Source: an uncultured Acetatifactor sp. (GTDB lineage Bacteria; Bacillota; Clostridia; Lachnospirales; Lachnospiraceae). From it: a stretch of DNA of 35,487 bases. Below are positions 1 through 8,490 of the stretch, piece after piece. Below the pieces are notes generated by a model that did not search any database, was not told the DNA's origin, and saw only the letters and a list, made by a program, of their open reading frames with translations. How positions within the stretch are numbered: the first letter of the stretch is position 1; each line of letters starts with the position of its first letter. Made by a program: the position numbers and the translations under genes. The DNA lies in contig CANQJL010000027.1 in assembly GCA_947624245.1 (NCBI GenBank), positions 1 to 35,487 of the forward strand. Reading direction: 5' to 3'.

Positions 1-1
1 T

Positions 2-85
2 GCAGGAATGGCGGAATTGGCAGACGCGCACGGTTCAGGTCCGTGTGGTAGCAATACCATGAGAGTTCAAGTCTCTTTTCCTGCA
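2..85 (+). tRNA. tRNA-Leu (anticodon CAG)
   Basis: Acceptor strand 2-8 pairs with 78-84, with discriminator A at 85. The anticodon stem 29-33/41-45 encloses a seven-base loop with CAG at 36-38, which reads CUG codons. A long variable arm follows the anticodon stem, as in class II tRNA-Leu. The TTCAA of the T loop is present. No CCA is encoded; the next bases are TGT. It is followed directly by a terminator hairpin. Confidence 0.95.
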
Positions 86-91
86 TGTTGA

Positions 92-125
92 AGCGTGCTA
101 AGATGAAGATTAGCACGCTTTTTTT
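92..125 (+). terminator. Rho-independent terminator of tRNA-Leu
   Basis: A 9-bp perfect stem (92-100 with 111-119), a 10-nt loop and a run of T at 119-125. It sits seven bases after the tRNA end and separates the tRNA from the downstream gene set. Confidence 0.9.
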
Positions 126-177
126 CTCTGACAGAATGGGTATTCTATCTACGGAGAGAAATGAGTGAGAAGGCGGA

Positions 178-1500
178 ATGGGAAAAGGCGCAGACAAAAA
201 GGCGGAGAGTAAAGTGAACAGGGAAACGGCGGTCCGCAGAGATTGGTATCAGCTGGATCTGTCCGCCATTGTATATCCGACCCTGCAGCGGCGGGATTTC
301 TCCTCGGTATACCGTTTGTCCGTGGTGCTGAAGGAGGAAGTGCAGCCGCAGGTACTGCAGAAGGCGCTTGATCTGACGCTGCCCCGTTTTCCCACATACA
401 AGGCGGCGATCAGAAAGGGACTGTTCTGGCGTTATCTGGAGCCCAATAACAGGCCGGGGCCCTTTGTGCAGGAGGACGTGAAAAATCCCTGCCAGCCCAT
501 GTACTTTAAGGCGAACAACCGCTATCTGGTACGGGTCTATTATTTTCGCAACCGCATTGCGCTGGAGGCCCATCACAGTCTGGGCGACGGCACGGGCGGC
601 ATGTGCGTGCTGCAGACGCTGACGGCTACCTATCTCAGACTGCTCGGGCATGAGGAGATAGAGAACGGCGGCTTTGTGCTGGATATCAAGGAACCTCCGG
701 CGCCGGAAGAGCTGGAGGACGCCTATATGCGATATGCCAACGCGAAGGTGAGACCGCCCCGATTGGAGGAGAAGGCGTACCGGGTAAGAGGCACCGCGGA
801 GCCCTTCTACACGCTCAATATCATCGACGGCATCATGTCGGTGTCTCAGGTGGCGGAGGTGGCAAAGAGGTATGACGCCACGATCACGGAATACCTGAAT
901 GCCGTGCTGCTTCAGGCTCTGCTGCAAAAGCAGCAGGAGGACGGAGGCCGCAGGCTGCGTCCGGTGAAGATTGCCATGCCTGTCAATCTGCGCCGATTCT
1001 TTCCGTCCGTCACGCTGCGGAATTTTATCACCATGATCTATCCGGGAGTGGACCCGAGGCTGGGTGAGTATACCTTTCCGGAGATCGTCCTGCAGGTCCG
1101 CAATTATATGAGGTATCATCTGAATGAAAAGCTGCTCAGAGGGGACATTACCACCAACGCCGCCACGCAGCAAAACCCGTTCATTCGCATTGTGCCGCTG
1201 TTTTTAAAGGACTTTGTGGTGCGGATGTTCTATACCAAGGTGCAGGATCGCAATTCCTCGGCGGGATTGACGAATATGGGAGCCCTGAAAGTGCCGGAGG
1301 GAATGAGGCCGTATATCGAGAGGTTTGATATTTATATGGGACAGCCCTTTTCGCGCAGGACGAACTGCGCCGTTATCAGTTTTGAAGATATCCTGACGGT
1401 GAATTTCGCCAGCAGTATCGCAGAGACGGACGTGGAGCGGTATTTTTTCCGCAGATTGGTGCGGGACGGCATACATGTCAGGATCGAAAGCAACCGTTGA
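178..1500 (+). CDS. Condensation-domain/alcohol-acetyltransferase-like acyltransferase
   Basis: A 440-residue protein with the acyltransferase signature HHSLGDG at residues 132-138 (HHxxxDG). This is the active-site motif of the BAHD, condensation-domain, PapA and alcohol-acetyltransferase fold, in which the second His deprotonates the acceptor hydroxyl or amine. The length fits a single two-lobed chloramphenicol-acetyltransferase-like domain. There is no carrier-protein domain and no signal peptide, so a cytosolic or membrane-associated enzyme using acyl-CoA is likely. A GAAGGCGG stretch just upstream of the ATG is the probable ribosome site. It is followed after 34 bases by a DUF6320-type membrane protein and then by an esterase-like hydrolase, all on the same strand. 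Seen: motif, length, neighbours. Known: the motif defines the superfamily. Inferred: an O- or N-acyl transfer; the substrate is unknown. Confidence 0.75.
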   Translation: MGKGADKKAESKVNRETAVRRDWYQLDLSAIVYPTLQRRDFSSVYRLSVVLKEEVQPQVLQKALDLTLPRFPTYKAAIRKGLFWRYLEPNNRPGPFVQEDVKNPCQPMYFKANNRYLVRVYYFRNRIALEAHHSLGDGTGGMCVLQTLTATYLRLLGHEEIENGGFVLDIKEPPAPEELEDAYMRYANAKVRPPRLEEKAYRVRGTAEPFYTLNIIDGIMSVSQVAEVAKRYDATITEYLNAVLLQALLQKQQEDGGRRLRPVKIAMPVNLRRFFPSVTLRNFITMIYPGVDPRLGEYTFPEIVLQVRNYMRYHLNEKLLRGDITTNAATQQNPFIRIVPLFLKDFVVRMFYTKVQDRNSSAGLTNMGALKVPEGMRPYIERFDIYMGQPFSRRTNCAVISFEDILTVNFASSIAETDVERYFFRRLVRDGIHVRIESNR

Positions 1501-1534
1501 ACGAAGGAGAGCCCCGTAGGGTGAGAGGAGCGTT

Positions 1535-2242
1535 ATGTCATATTGTGTGAACTGCGGCGTGGAGCTGGACGCGTCCGCCGCGAGCTGTCCGCTGTGCGGC
1601 ACGCCTGTTGTCAATCCGAATGAGCTCATGAAAAAGGAGGAGGCCCAGATTCCGTTTCCCGCCAAGAAGGGACAGGTCGAGGCGGTGAAGCCAAAGGACT
1701 TGGGAGTGCTGCTGACCATGCTCGTCCTGGCTGCAGCGGCGCTGTGCGGCGCGCTGAACGCGTTCGTCTTCAGAGACAGCATGTGGGCGTTGACAGTGGC
1801 GGGAGCCTGCGCCCTGTTGTGGGTAATCCTGGAGCCCTTTGTCATCTGTACCAGGCAGCCTGTGTACCTGTCGCTTTTTCTGGACGGTGCGGCCGTGGTA
1901 TTTTTGATGTATATGATTACGTTTCTGACCCGGGACATGGGCTGGTTCTTACATCTTGGGATTCCGCTGGCCGTGCTGGTGACGGCGGTGGCGGAGGCGT
2001 TCGCTTTCTGCATTTTGAAGCTGCCGAAATCTTTTCTGACGGTCCTTCTGTACTTCTTTACGGCGGTGGGACTGCTGTGCGCAGGGATAGAGACTTTGGT
2101 GGACAGATATGTGAATGGCGTCGTGGATCTGAGATGGTCGGCGGTGGTGGTGACGGTGTGCGGTATTCTGGATATCGTTTTCGTCACGATGCTGTCGCAA
2201 AAGCGACTGCGCAATGCGATCAGGCGCAGGCTTCACTTTTAG
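1535..2242 (+). CDS. DUF6320-like zinc-ribbon membrane protein
   Basis: A 235-residue protein. Its N-terminus has a small zinc ribbon with Cys4, Cys7, Cys18 and Cys21 (two CxxC pairs). A charged linker (about residues 28-55) leads to roughly six hydrophobic segments filling residues 58-225, and the tail is short and basic. The ribbon would face the cytoplasm. The combination matches what I know as DUF6320, a family without assigned function that occurs beside acyltransferases and alpha/beta hydrolases in Lachnospiraceae. It lies between an HHxxxDG acyltransferase and a hydrolase of the hormone-sensitive-lipase type, so it may anchor or transport whatever they acylate; that is inference. The ATG has a GAGAGGAG ribosome site just upstream. 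Confidence 0.7.
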   Translation: MSYCVNCGVELDASAASCPLCGTPVVNPNELMKKEEAQIPFPAKKGQVEAVKPKDLGVLLTMLVLAAAALCGALNAFVFRDSMWALTVAGACALLWVILEPFVICTRQPVYLSLFLDGAAVVFLMYMITFLTRDMGWFLHLGIPLAVLVTAVAEAFAFCILKLPKSFLTVLLYFFTAVGLLCAGIETLVDRYVNGVVDLRWSAVVVTVCGILDIVFVTMLSQKRLRNAIRRRLHF

Positions 2243-2293
2243 AATGTTTACAAGAGATGATATAAAATATTTTGCGGGCTCGGGAGGTCGTAA

Positions 2294-3190
2294 GTGGAGA
2301 GAGCAGATAAGAAAAATCAAAATTTCATGCACCTGATAAGGAGGGTCCACGGACTGGTGGAAAATCCCGATATTGAAAAGCAGCGCCGGTCGCAGGACCA
2401 TATCGGCGAGATTCTGAGCAATACGCGAGATATCAGATACCGTGAGATCGATATCGACGGCATATACGGGGAATGGATCAGTGTGAACCGTGCCCATATG
2501 AAGAAGTATGTGCTGCTTCACTGCCACGGAGGCGGGTATTCCACGGGAAGCAGTATCTACGCAAGGACTCTCACTTCAAAGCTGGCGGCCTCCACGTCCA
2601 TGGACGTGCTGTGCTTTGACTACCGTCTGGCGCCGGAGTATCCCTACCCCGCCGCCGCGGAAGATGCCATGAAGGTCTGGGATTATTTGATGCTTCTGGG
2701 ATACGGCGCCAGAGATATCATTCTGACGGGAGATTCCGCAGGCGGCAATCTTGCGCTGTCTCTTGCGCTAAAATTGAAGAGTCAGGGGAGGCTCCTGCCC
2801 AGAGGTCTGGTGCTCATGTCCCCCTGGACGGATCTGACTTCGTCCGGAGAATCCTTTGAGACAAAGGCGGAGGTGGACCCTGTTCTGGACAGCGATTACA
2901 TAGACAAGATGGTAGCGGCGTATGCAGGGGAGAAGGATCTGAAGGACCCTTATATCTCGCCGCTGTTCGGAAATTTTGAAGGCTTTCCGCCCACCTATAT
3001 TCAGGTGGGGGAAAATGAGATCCTTCTGAGCGATGCAAAGCGGCTTCACAGGGCTTTTGTGGAGGCGAACGTGTCCGTGAAAATGGATATTTACCCCGGA
3101 ATGTGGCATGTGTTTCAGATGTCTCCCGTGAAAGCGGCCAGAGAGGCGATGAATCGGAATGCGGAATTTATTTACGATATATGCAGGTGA
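2294..3190 (+). CDS. Alpha/beta hydrolase, hormone-sensitive-lipase (HSL/GDXG) family
   Basis: A 298-residue hydrolase with the oxyanion-hole motif HGGG at residues 78-81 and the nucleophile elbow GDSAGG with Ser148. Those two together are diagnostic of the HSL/GDXG esterase family. The acid is probably the Asp in the GENEILLSD stretch and the base the His of GMWHVF near the C-terminus. There is no signal peptide, so it is cytosolic. The start is GTG at 2294, preceded by GGGAGGT at a normal distance; no ATG fits better. It closes a three-gene set with the acyltransferase and the DUF6320 protein, so one enzyme may make and the other cleave the same ester. The actual ester is not predictable from sequence. 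Confidence 0.85.
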   Translation: MERADKKNQNFMHLIRRVHGLVENPDIEKQRRSQDHIGEILSNTRDIRYREIDIDGIYGEWISVNRAHMKKYVLLHCHGGGYSTGSSIYARTLTSKLAASTSMDVLCFDYRLAPEYPYPAAAEDAMKVWDYLMLLGYGARDIILTGDSAGGNLALSLALKLKSQGRLLPRGLVLMSPWTDLTSSGESFETKAEVDPVLDSDYIDKMVAAYAGEKDLKDPYISPLFGNFEGFPPTYIQVGENEILLSDAKRLHRAFVEANVSVKMDIYPGMWHVFQMSPVKAAREAMNRNAEFIYDICR

Positions 3191-3233
3191 CGGGAGAGAA
3201 AGCTCCAAACGAAAAAAAGAGAGGAGAGCGGAT

Positions 3234-5522
3234 ATGGTTTCTGACAAAACAGCCCTTCTGAATCTGGAAAATGAACTGCTCATTACCGGCAGAAAATTGA
3301 ACGACCTGATCTATGAATCACGGATCGCAGGCAGGATGCCGGGAGCGCAGACGCCTGCAGACGAGGGACTCTATCAGGACAAGATCGATCATCTGGAGGC
3401 CCATCTGCGCTATCTGCAGGGGCAGCTGGACGCATTGAAAGGTCTGCAGGCTGAGCCAAAGCCACAGGAGATGCCTGTCCTTCAGCGGGAGCAAACGCCA
3501 CAGGAGACGCCTGCCCTTCAGCAGGAGCCAAAGCCACAGGAGACGCCGGTCCTTCAGCAGGAGCCAAAGCCGCAGCAGGCACCTGCCCTTCAGCCGGAGC
3601 AAAAGCCACAGGAGATGTCGGTCCCTCGGCCGGCGCCGGCTCCCGAAGAAAATTCTCGGAAGTACGAGAAATTGTTCGGCAAGAACTTTATGGGAGTATT
3701 TGCGTCCATTCTGATCTTTATCAGCCTGATTATTTTTGCCACGCTGGTGCTGCCTTATCTGAACGATACGATGAAGCTTACCGGTCTGTATCTTCTCAGC
3801 GCCGTCGTGCTGGGCGCAGGCCTCTTGCTGCATCGAAGACACAGAGAGAATAAATTCTTTGTGGCGATTATCGGATGCGGAATGGGCTGTCTGTATCTGA
3901 CGCTGCTTTTGAGCAACCTGTATTTTAAGGTGATAGGGGATATTGCTCTGTATTGTCTTATCCTGATATGGGCGATACTTGCAAGAAGCCTGACCAGAGT
4001 GAAGAATCTCGTCTTTCTGATCATAGGGCAGGCGGGGATATTTATCGCAACCATACTGGGGACTATTCTGTGCGTGGCAGACGCAGATGCAAAGAAATTT
4101 CTGGTGCTGACGGTATTCTATCTGATTTCAGCAGGCGTCTTTTCTCAGATCGACAAAGACTATCTGCACGCGCTGATCCATTCCCACAGAGGCAGAGGAG
4201 ACGGGGAAGCTGCCTGTGAGCCGCCCCGCTATGAGAAACGGCTGTGCAGCCATATCTGCGTCAGCCTGAACGTATTTGTCTTCACGGTGGGATTTCTCAT
4301 TATGGACGCAGACGGCTGTAAAACGGCGGCTGTCCTGCTTCTTATGCTCTTTATGCTGTGTGAATTTGGTCTTTCCTTTCCGGAGAAATGCAGGAGCGGA
4401 GTCGGATTTCAATTTCTGACAGTGATCGATTCCCTGCTCCTGATTCTTCTCTTTCACGCTGCAAGGCTGCTGGAAGGGCAATATACATATGTGTTCATGT
4501 ATCTGACAGCCATTGCGCTTCTGTTCTATGTGAAGAAAAAAGATGCGGGGGTGAAGCCCATCTCACAGGTGTGGGGGCTGCTCCTGGTGTTTGTGGGCTG
4601 CTGCGGCAACCGGTGGATGCGGGAGCATCTGTACGCATATCTGACAGCGATACCGTTTCTGGCCTTTGGCCGGTGGAAAAAAGAAAGGCTCTATCAGTAC
4701 GCGGGCGTTGTATATCTGTTCGGAATGTGGTTCCTGCTTCCGGGAACCGGCGACAGCTTCTCAAGAATCGGGGAAGTCTTTCTGATGACGGCGGCTTCCT
4801 ATGCTGTATTTCTGGCCGCAAGCCGCAGATACGAGGAGACGTGCTTTAAGGTGTTGGGGTATATCATGCTCGGCATTTTGACTGCGGGGGCGGCGTATCT
4901 CTTTTCCTATAAGGTACTTGCAACGATTTATCCCTCGGATACTGCCACGCTTCTGTCGCTTCGGGATGAGGCGGTGCTCATCGCCTTTTACACGGTGGCG
5001 GCGCTTCATCTCCTGTTCACTAAGATAGGATTTTTCGGGGAAAAGGCGGCGGTGAAGGTAACAATGCTTGGACTCAACGCCGTTTTGATGTGCATAGGAC
5101 TGGTGTTCCTGCACGGTATGCCATGGCTGATCTGTACGATCCTTGTCACGGTACTTTTGTTCGTGGTCAATTCCAAAGAGCTGCTGCACAGGCACAGGAA
5201 TGTGGGATACTACGTCGCCTTTAAATATACGGTGCTCATGGCGAATATTCTGGGGGCATTCGACGCGGTGAATTATGTGGTCAGCATTTGTCTGCTGGTA
5301 TTCGCCGTGGTCAGCATCATCGCAGGGTTTCATAAGGACAACGCAGCATTCAGACTGTACGGTCTGATTCTGTCTATGGTCAGCGTGATCAAGCTGATCC
5401 TTGTGGATGTCAACTATGACAGTACGCTGGAAAACGCCATAAGCTTCTTTGTCTGCGGTGTATTGTGTTTTGTAATCAGTTTTATCTATCACAAGATAGA
5501 CGTGGGTTTTAAAAACAAATAA
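3234..5522 (+). CDS. Large polytopic membrane protein, DUF2339-like
   Basis: A 762-residue protein when started at ATG 3234, which has GAGGAG eight bases upstream; the frame is open further 5', but those codons overlap the preceding hydrolase gene. Residues about 1-70 are polar and likely helical (coiled-coil-like). Residues 74-133 are five tandem 12-residue proline/glutamine-rich repeats. The rest, from about residue 150 to the end, is a long series of hydrophobic helices with very short loops. A soluble coiled N-terminus followed by many uniform membrane helices is the layout of DUF2339 proteins, whose function is unknown. Transport, lipid or cell-envelope roles are possible. The family assignment rests on architecture, not on a search. 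The C-terminal end is about 80 bases before the dgt start. Confidence 0.6.
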   Translation: MVSDKTALLNLENELLITGRKLNDLIYESRIAGRMPGAQTPADEGLYQDKIDHLEAHLRYLQGQLDALKGLQAEPKPQEMPVLQREQTPQETPALQQEPKPQETPVLQQEPKPQQAPALQPEQKPQEMSVPRPAPAPEENSRKYEKLFGKNFMGVFASILIFISLIIFATLVLPYLNDTMKLTGLYLLSAVVLGAGLLLHRRHRENKFFVAIIGCGMGCLYLTLLLSNLYFKVIGDIALYCLILIWAILARSLTRVKNLVFLIIGQAGIFIATILGTILCVADADAKKFLVLTVFYLISAGVFSQIDKDYLHALIHSHRGRGDGEAACEPPRYEKRLCSHICVSLNVFVFTVGFLIMDADGCKTAAVLLLMLFMLCEFGLSFPEKCRSGVGFQFLTVIDSLLLILLFHAARLLEGQYTYVFMYLTAIALLFYVKKKDAGVKPISQVWGLLLVFVGCCGNRWMREHLYAYLTAIPFLAFGRWKKERLYQYAGVVYLFGMWFLLPGTGDSFSRIGEVFLMTAASYAVFLAASRRYEETCFKVLGYIMLGILTAGAAYLFSYKVLATIYPSDTATLLSLRDEAVLIAFYTVAALHLLFTKIGFFGEKAAVKVTMLGLNAVLMCIGLVFLHGMPWLICTILVTVLLFVVNSKELLHRHRNVGYYVAFKYTVLMANILGAFDAVNYVVSICLLVFAVVSIIAGFHKDNAAFRLYGLILSMVSVIKLILVDVNYDSTLENAISFFVCGVLCFVISFIYHKIDVGFKNK
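3453..3632 (+). repeat. Five in-frame 36-bp tandem repeats (Pro/Gln-rich linker)
   Basis: Five consecutive units of 36 bp (3453, 3489, 3525, 3561, 3597), each coding 12 residues of the pattern E-P/Q-K-P-Q-E-x-P-V/A-L-Q-x. Units differ at a few positions, mainly codon 2 and codons 6-8. It lies between the N-terminal coil and the membrane part and probably forms an extended cytosolic spacer. Confidence 0.9.
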
Positions 5523-5600
5523 AGGAATTCGGAATCGGGCGCAGAATATTATTATTAGGAGAATGGGCAATGCCGTTTGCGCGGCGGAATGAGAGGAAGC

Positions 5601-6605
5601 ATGACGATCAGAGAAAGCTTTGAGCAGCAGGAGAAGGAGTACTTAAGCCCTTATGCGGCGCTGAGCATCAACTCCAAGGGGCGGCAGAAGCCGGAGGAGC
5701 AGTGCGATATCCGCCCCGTGTTCCAGCGGGACAGGGACCGCATTATCCACTGCAAGGCTTTCCGAAGGCTGAAGGATAAGACGCAGGTGTTCTTGACTCC
5801 GGAGGGAGATCATTACCGCACGCGGCTGACGCATACGCTGGAGGTTTCCCAGAACGCCAGAACGATAGCCAAGGCGCTTCGGCTGAACGAGGAGCTGGTG
5901 GAGGCGATAGCTCTGGGACACGATCTGGGGCATACGCCCTTCGGACATGCCGGCGAGCGGGCGTTGAACCGCGTATGTCCTCTCGGCTTTGAACATAACG
6001 TGCAGAGCGTGCGCACGGTGGACAGGCTGGAGAAGGACGGTCAGGGCCTGAATCTTACCTGGGAGGTCCGCGACGGGATCCTAAATCATCAGACCGTAGG
6101 CACGCCGCATACGCTGGAGGGTAAGATCGTCCAGCTTTCCGATAAGATCGCCTACATACACCACGATATGGACGATGCGCTGCGTGCCGGCATTCTGCGG
6201 GAGAGCGACGTCCCCGAGAGCATACGGGAAGTGATCGGCAGTACCACAGGGGAACGGCTGGACCACTTTATACATGACATTGTGACGAACAGCATGGGAA
6301 AGAACGATATCTGCATGTCGGAACCGGTGGCGGAGGCCATGAGGCAGATGCGCCGGTTCATGTTCGAGAGAGTGTATCAGAATCCGGTGGCAAAAAGCGA
6401 GGAGAGCAAGGCGGAGGCGTTGATGGAGACGCTGTATCTGCATTTCATGAATCACATTGACACCCTGCCGGATGAATTTAAGCGGTTCATAGACGAGGGG
6501 GATCCCAGGGAGCAGGTAGTCTGTGATTATGTGGGCGCTATGACGGACAGGTATGCCATATCCGTCTATGAGGAAATCTATATCCCTAAGTCCTGGGCGC
6601 TTTAG
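5601..6605 (+). CDS. dgt: Deoxyguanosinetriphosphate triphosphohydrolase-like HD protein
   Basis: A 334-residue HD-domain phosphohydrolase. Metal ligands visible are His78 (THTLEV), His107-Asp108 (GHDLGHTPFGH) and a later Asp in the LSDKIAY stretch. The FQRDRDRI and AFRRLKDKTQVF segments are typical of dGTPase-family proteins, which hydrolyse dNTPs to nucleoside and triphosphate and control dNTP pools. I start it at ATG 5601, behind GAGAGGA at 5591-5597; an in-frame ATG at 5589 and a TTG at 5577 are alternatives. The best-spaced ribosome site (AGGAG, 5557-5561) points at an out-of-frame ATG at 5570. It precedes dnaG, an order commonly seen in Clostridia. Family assignment is firm; the in vivo substrate could be any dNTP. 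Confidence 0.92.
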   Translation: MTIRESFEQQEKEYLSPYAALSINSKGRQKPEEQCDIRPVFQRDRDRIIHCKAFRRLKDKTQVFLTPEGDHYRTRLTHTLEVSQNARTIAKALRLNEELVEAIALGHDLGHTPFGHAGERALNRVCPLGFEHNVQSVRTVDRLEKDGQGLNLTWEVRDGILNHQTVGTPHTLEGKIVQLSDKIAYIHHDMDDALRAGILRESDVPESIREVIGSTTGERLDHFIHDIVTNSMGKNDICMSEPVAEAMRQMRRFMFERVYQNPVAKSEESKAEALMETLYLHFMNHIDTLPDEFKRFIDEGDPREQVVCDYVGAMTDRYAISVYEEIYIPKSWAL

Positions 6606-6659
6606 GCGTCCGGTCCTTTCGGACAGGACTGTACGGAAGAGAGTGAAGATGAGGTATCC

Positions 6660-8432
6660 ATGCACTATTCGGAAGAATTGGTAGAGGAAGTCAGAACGAG
6701 AAACGATATTGTGGATGTGGTGGCAGGTTACGTGAAGCTTCAAAAAAGAGGAAGCAATCATTGGGGACTGTGCCCCTTCCACAACGAAAAAACGCCTTCC
6801 TTTTCCGTGTCCGGCGCCAAGCAGATGTATTATTGTTTCGGCTGCGGCGCCGGGGGAAATGTGTTCACCTTTTTGATGAACTATGAGAATTACAGCTTCT
6901 CCGAGGCGATGAAGGTGCTGGCCGATCGGGCGGGCGTTCAGCTTCCTGAGGAACAGGACGATGAACAGATGCGGCAGCGGGAGAACAAAAGGGCGAGACT
7001 TCTTGCGGTCAATAAGGAAGCGGCTAAATTTTTCTATTATCAGCTGCGGGATCCCAGAGGCGCCGTCGGTCTTCGGTATCTGCAGAACAGGCAGCTGACC
7101 GAGGAGACCATGCACAAGTTCGGGCTGGGCTATGCGGGAAAGAGCGGCGAAGAATTGGTCCGATACCTGCGGCAGAAAGGCTTTGAGGACGAGCTGATCA
7201 AGGAGGCCGGACTGGCAAGTCATTCCGAGCGGCACGGTCTGGTGAGCCAGTTTTGGAATCGGGTCATGTTTCCCATTCAGGATATTAACCGCCGCGTGAT
7301 AGGCTTCGGCGGCCGCGTCATGGGAGACGGAAATCCCAAATACCTGAACTCTCCGGAGACGCCTATATTTGACAAGCGGCGAAATCTCTACGGATTGAAT
7401 TTTGCAAGGACAGCGCGAAGCGGCAACATCATTCTCTGCGAGGGATACATGGATGTGATCTCCATGCATCAGGCGGGATTCACCCAGGCCGTGGCCTCGC
7501 TGGGGACCGCGTTCACTCCGGAACAGGCAAACCTCCTGCGCCGTTATACGGAAAATGTGCTGCTGGCCTACGACAGCGACGGCGCGGGCGTCAAGGCGGC
7601 GCTGCGCGGTATCAAAATTTTGAGAGAAGCCGGTCTTACGGGCAAGGTCATCAACATGCAGCCCTACAAGGATCCTGACGAGTTTATGAAGGCGTTGGGA
7701 CGGGAGGCCTTTCAGGAGCGGATCGACAATGCGGAAAACAGCTTTTTCTTTGAGATCCGCATACTGGCGGGACAGTTCAACATGAGCGATCCGGAGGAAA
7801 AGACCAGATTTCACAGGGAGATCGCAAAGAAGCTCTGCGGGTTTTCCGAGGACGTGGAGCGCGACAATTATCTTCAGGCAGTGGCCGATAAGTACCTGAT
7901 CGGCATTGAGAATCTGCGAAAGCTGGTGAACGCCTATGCGGCTCAGACAGGGCTTGCTAAGCCTCTGGAACGGCCAAGATCCGGCATTCAGCGCAGGGAC
8001 GATCCCGGTGAGAGCGCGAGAAGATCCCAGCGGCTTTTGGTCACCTGGCTTGCAGAGGAGCCGGCTCTTTACGGAAAGGTCAAGAAATATATCTCGCCGG
8101 AGGACTTCACGGACGAACTGTACCGCAAGGCGGCGGAGAAGTTCTTTCAGGGCCTGGAGTCGGGCGATGTTCAACCGGCCGGAATCATCAGCATGTTCGA
8201 GGATGAAAGTGAACAGCGCCAGGCGGCGGCTCTCTTTAACGCAAATCTGCCGAAGCCGGAGAGCGCTTCGGAGAGAGAAAAAGCTTTCCACGATATTCTG
8301 CTTGCCGTAAAAAAGAATAGTTATGAATACTATACCGAAAAAATGGGAACGGATATAGGCGCGCTGAAGCTGGCTCTGGAGGGCAGGAAAGCCCTTGAGG
8401 AACTGGCAAAGGCGCATATTTCACTGGATTGA
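6660..8432 (+). CDS. dnaG: DNA primase DnaG
   Basis: A 590-residue primase that makes RNA primers at the replication fork in partnership with the replicative helicase. The N-terminal CHC2 zinc finger has Cys38, His41, Cys59 and Cys62. The TOPRIM catalytic core shows Glu261 (CEGYMD) and the Asp305/Asp307 pair (YDSDGAG), which bind the catalytic Mg ions. The C-terminal part (about 430-590) fits the helicase-interaction domain. Length is normal for Firmicutes. Start ATG 6660 is preceded by GAGGT. It is followed by rpoD after 58 bases, the classic macromolecular-synthesis pairing of primase and principal sigma factor. Confidence 0.97.
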   Translation: MHYSEELVEEVRTRNDIVDVVAGYVKLQKRGSNHWGLCPFHNEKTPSFSVSGAKQMYYCFGCGAGGNVFTFLMNYENYSFSEAMKVLADRAGVQLPEEQDDEQMRQRENKRARLLAVNKEAAKFFYYQLRDPRGAVGLRYLQNRQLTEETMHKFGLGYAGKSGEELVRYLRQKGFEDELIKEAGLASHSERHGLVSQFWNRVMFPIQDINRRVIGFGGRVMGDGNPKYLNSPETPIFDKRRNLYGLNFARTARSGNIILCEGYMDVISMHQAGFTQAVASLGTAFTPEQANLLRRYTENVLLAYDSDGAGVKAALRGIKILREAGLTGKVINMQPYKDPDEFMKALGREAFQERIDNAENSFFFEIRILAGQFNMSDPEEKTRFHREIAKKLCGFSEDVERDNYLQAVADKYLIGIENLRKLVNAYAAQTGLAKPLERPRSGIQRRDDPGESARRSQRLLVTWLAEEPALYGKVKKYISPEDFTDELYRKAAEKFFQGLESGDVQPAGIISMFEDESEQRQAAALFNANLPKPESASEREKAFHDILLAVKKNSYEYYTEKMGTDIGALKLALEGRKALEELAKAHISLD

Positions 8433-8447
8433 GGTTATAACTATAAT
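8420..8447 (+). promoter_or_regulatory. Possible internal promoter of rpoD
   Basis: A perfect TATAAT at 8442-8447 lies 16 bases after TTCACT (8420-8425, 4 of 6 to the -35 consensus), overlapping the 3' end of dnaG. A start near 8454 would give a short leader before rpoD. This would let rpoD be expressed independently of dgt-dnaG, as happens in other bacteria; here it is inference from hexamers only. Confidence 0.4.
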
Positions 8448-8490
8448 TGAGCGGGAATACAGCTTCCCAAGGAAGGATGGAATTACTACA

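Noticed and set aside
145..1173. A 342-codon open frame on the minus strand
   Set aside because: It is antisense to the HHxxxDG acyltransferase; composition is typical of a shadow frame.
2247..2268. Promoter before the alpha/beta hydrolase (TTTACA and TATAAA)
   Set aside because: The two hexamers are only 8 bases apart, far too close for a sigma-70 promoter.
6081..8417. A 778-codon open frame on the minus strand
   Set aside because: It lies opposite dgt and dnaG, both unmistakable, and its product is a His/Leu/Arg-rich antisense composition without any domain.
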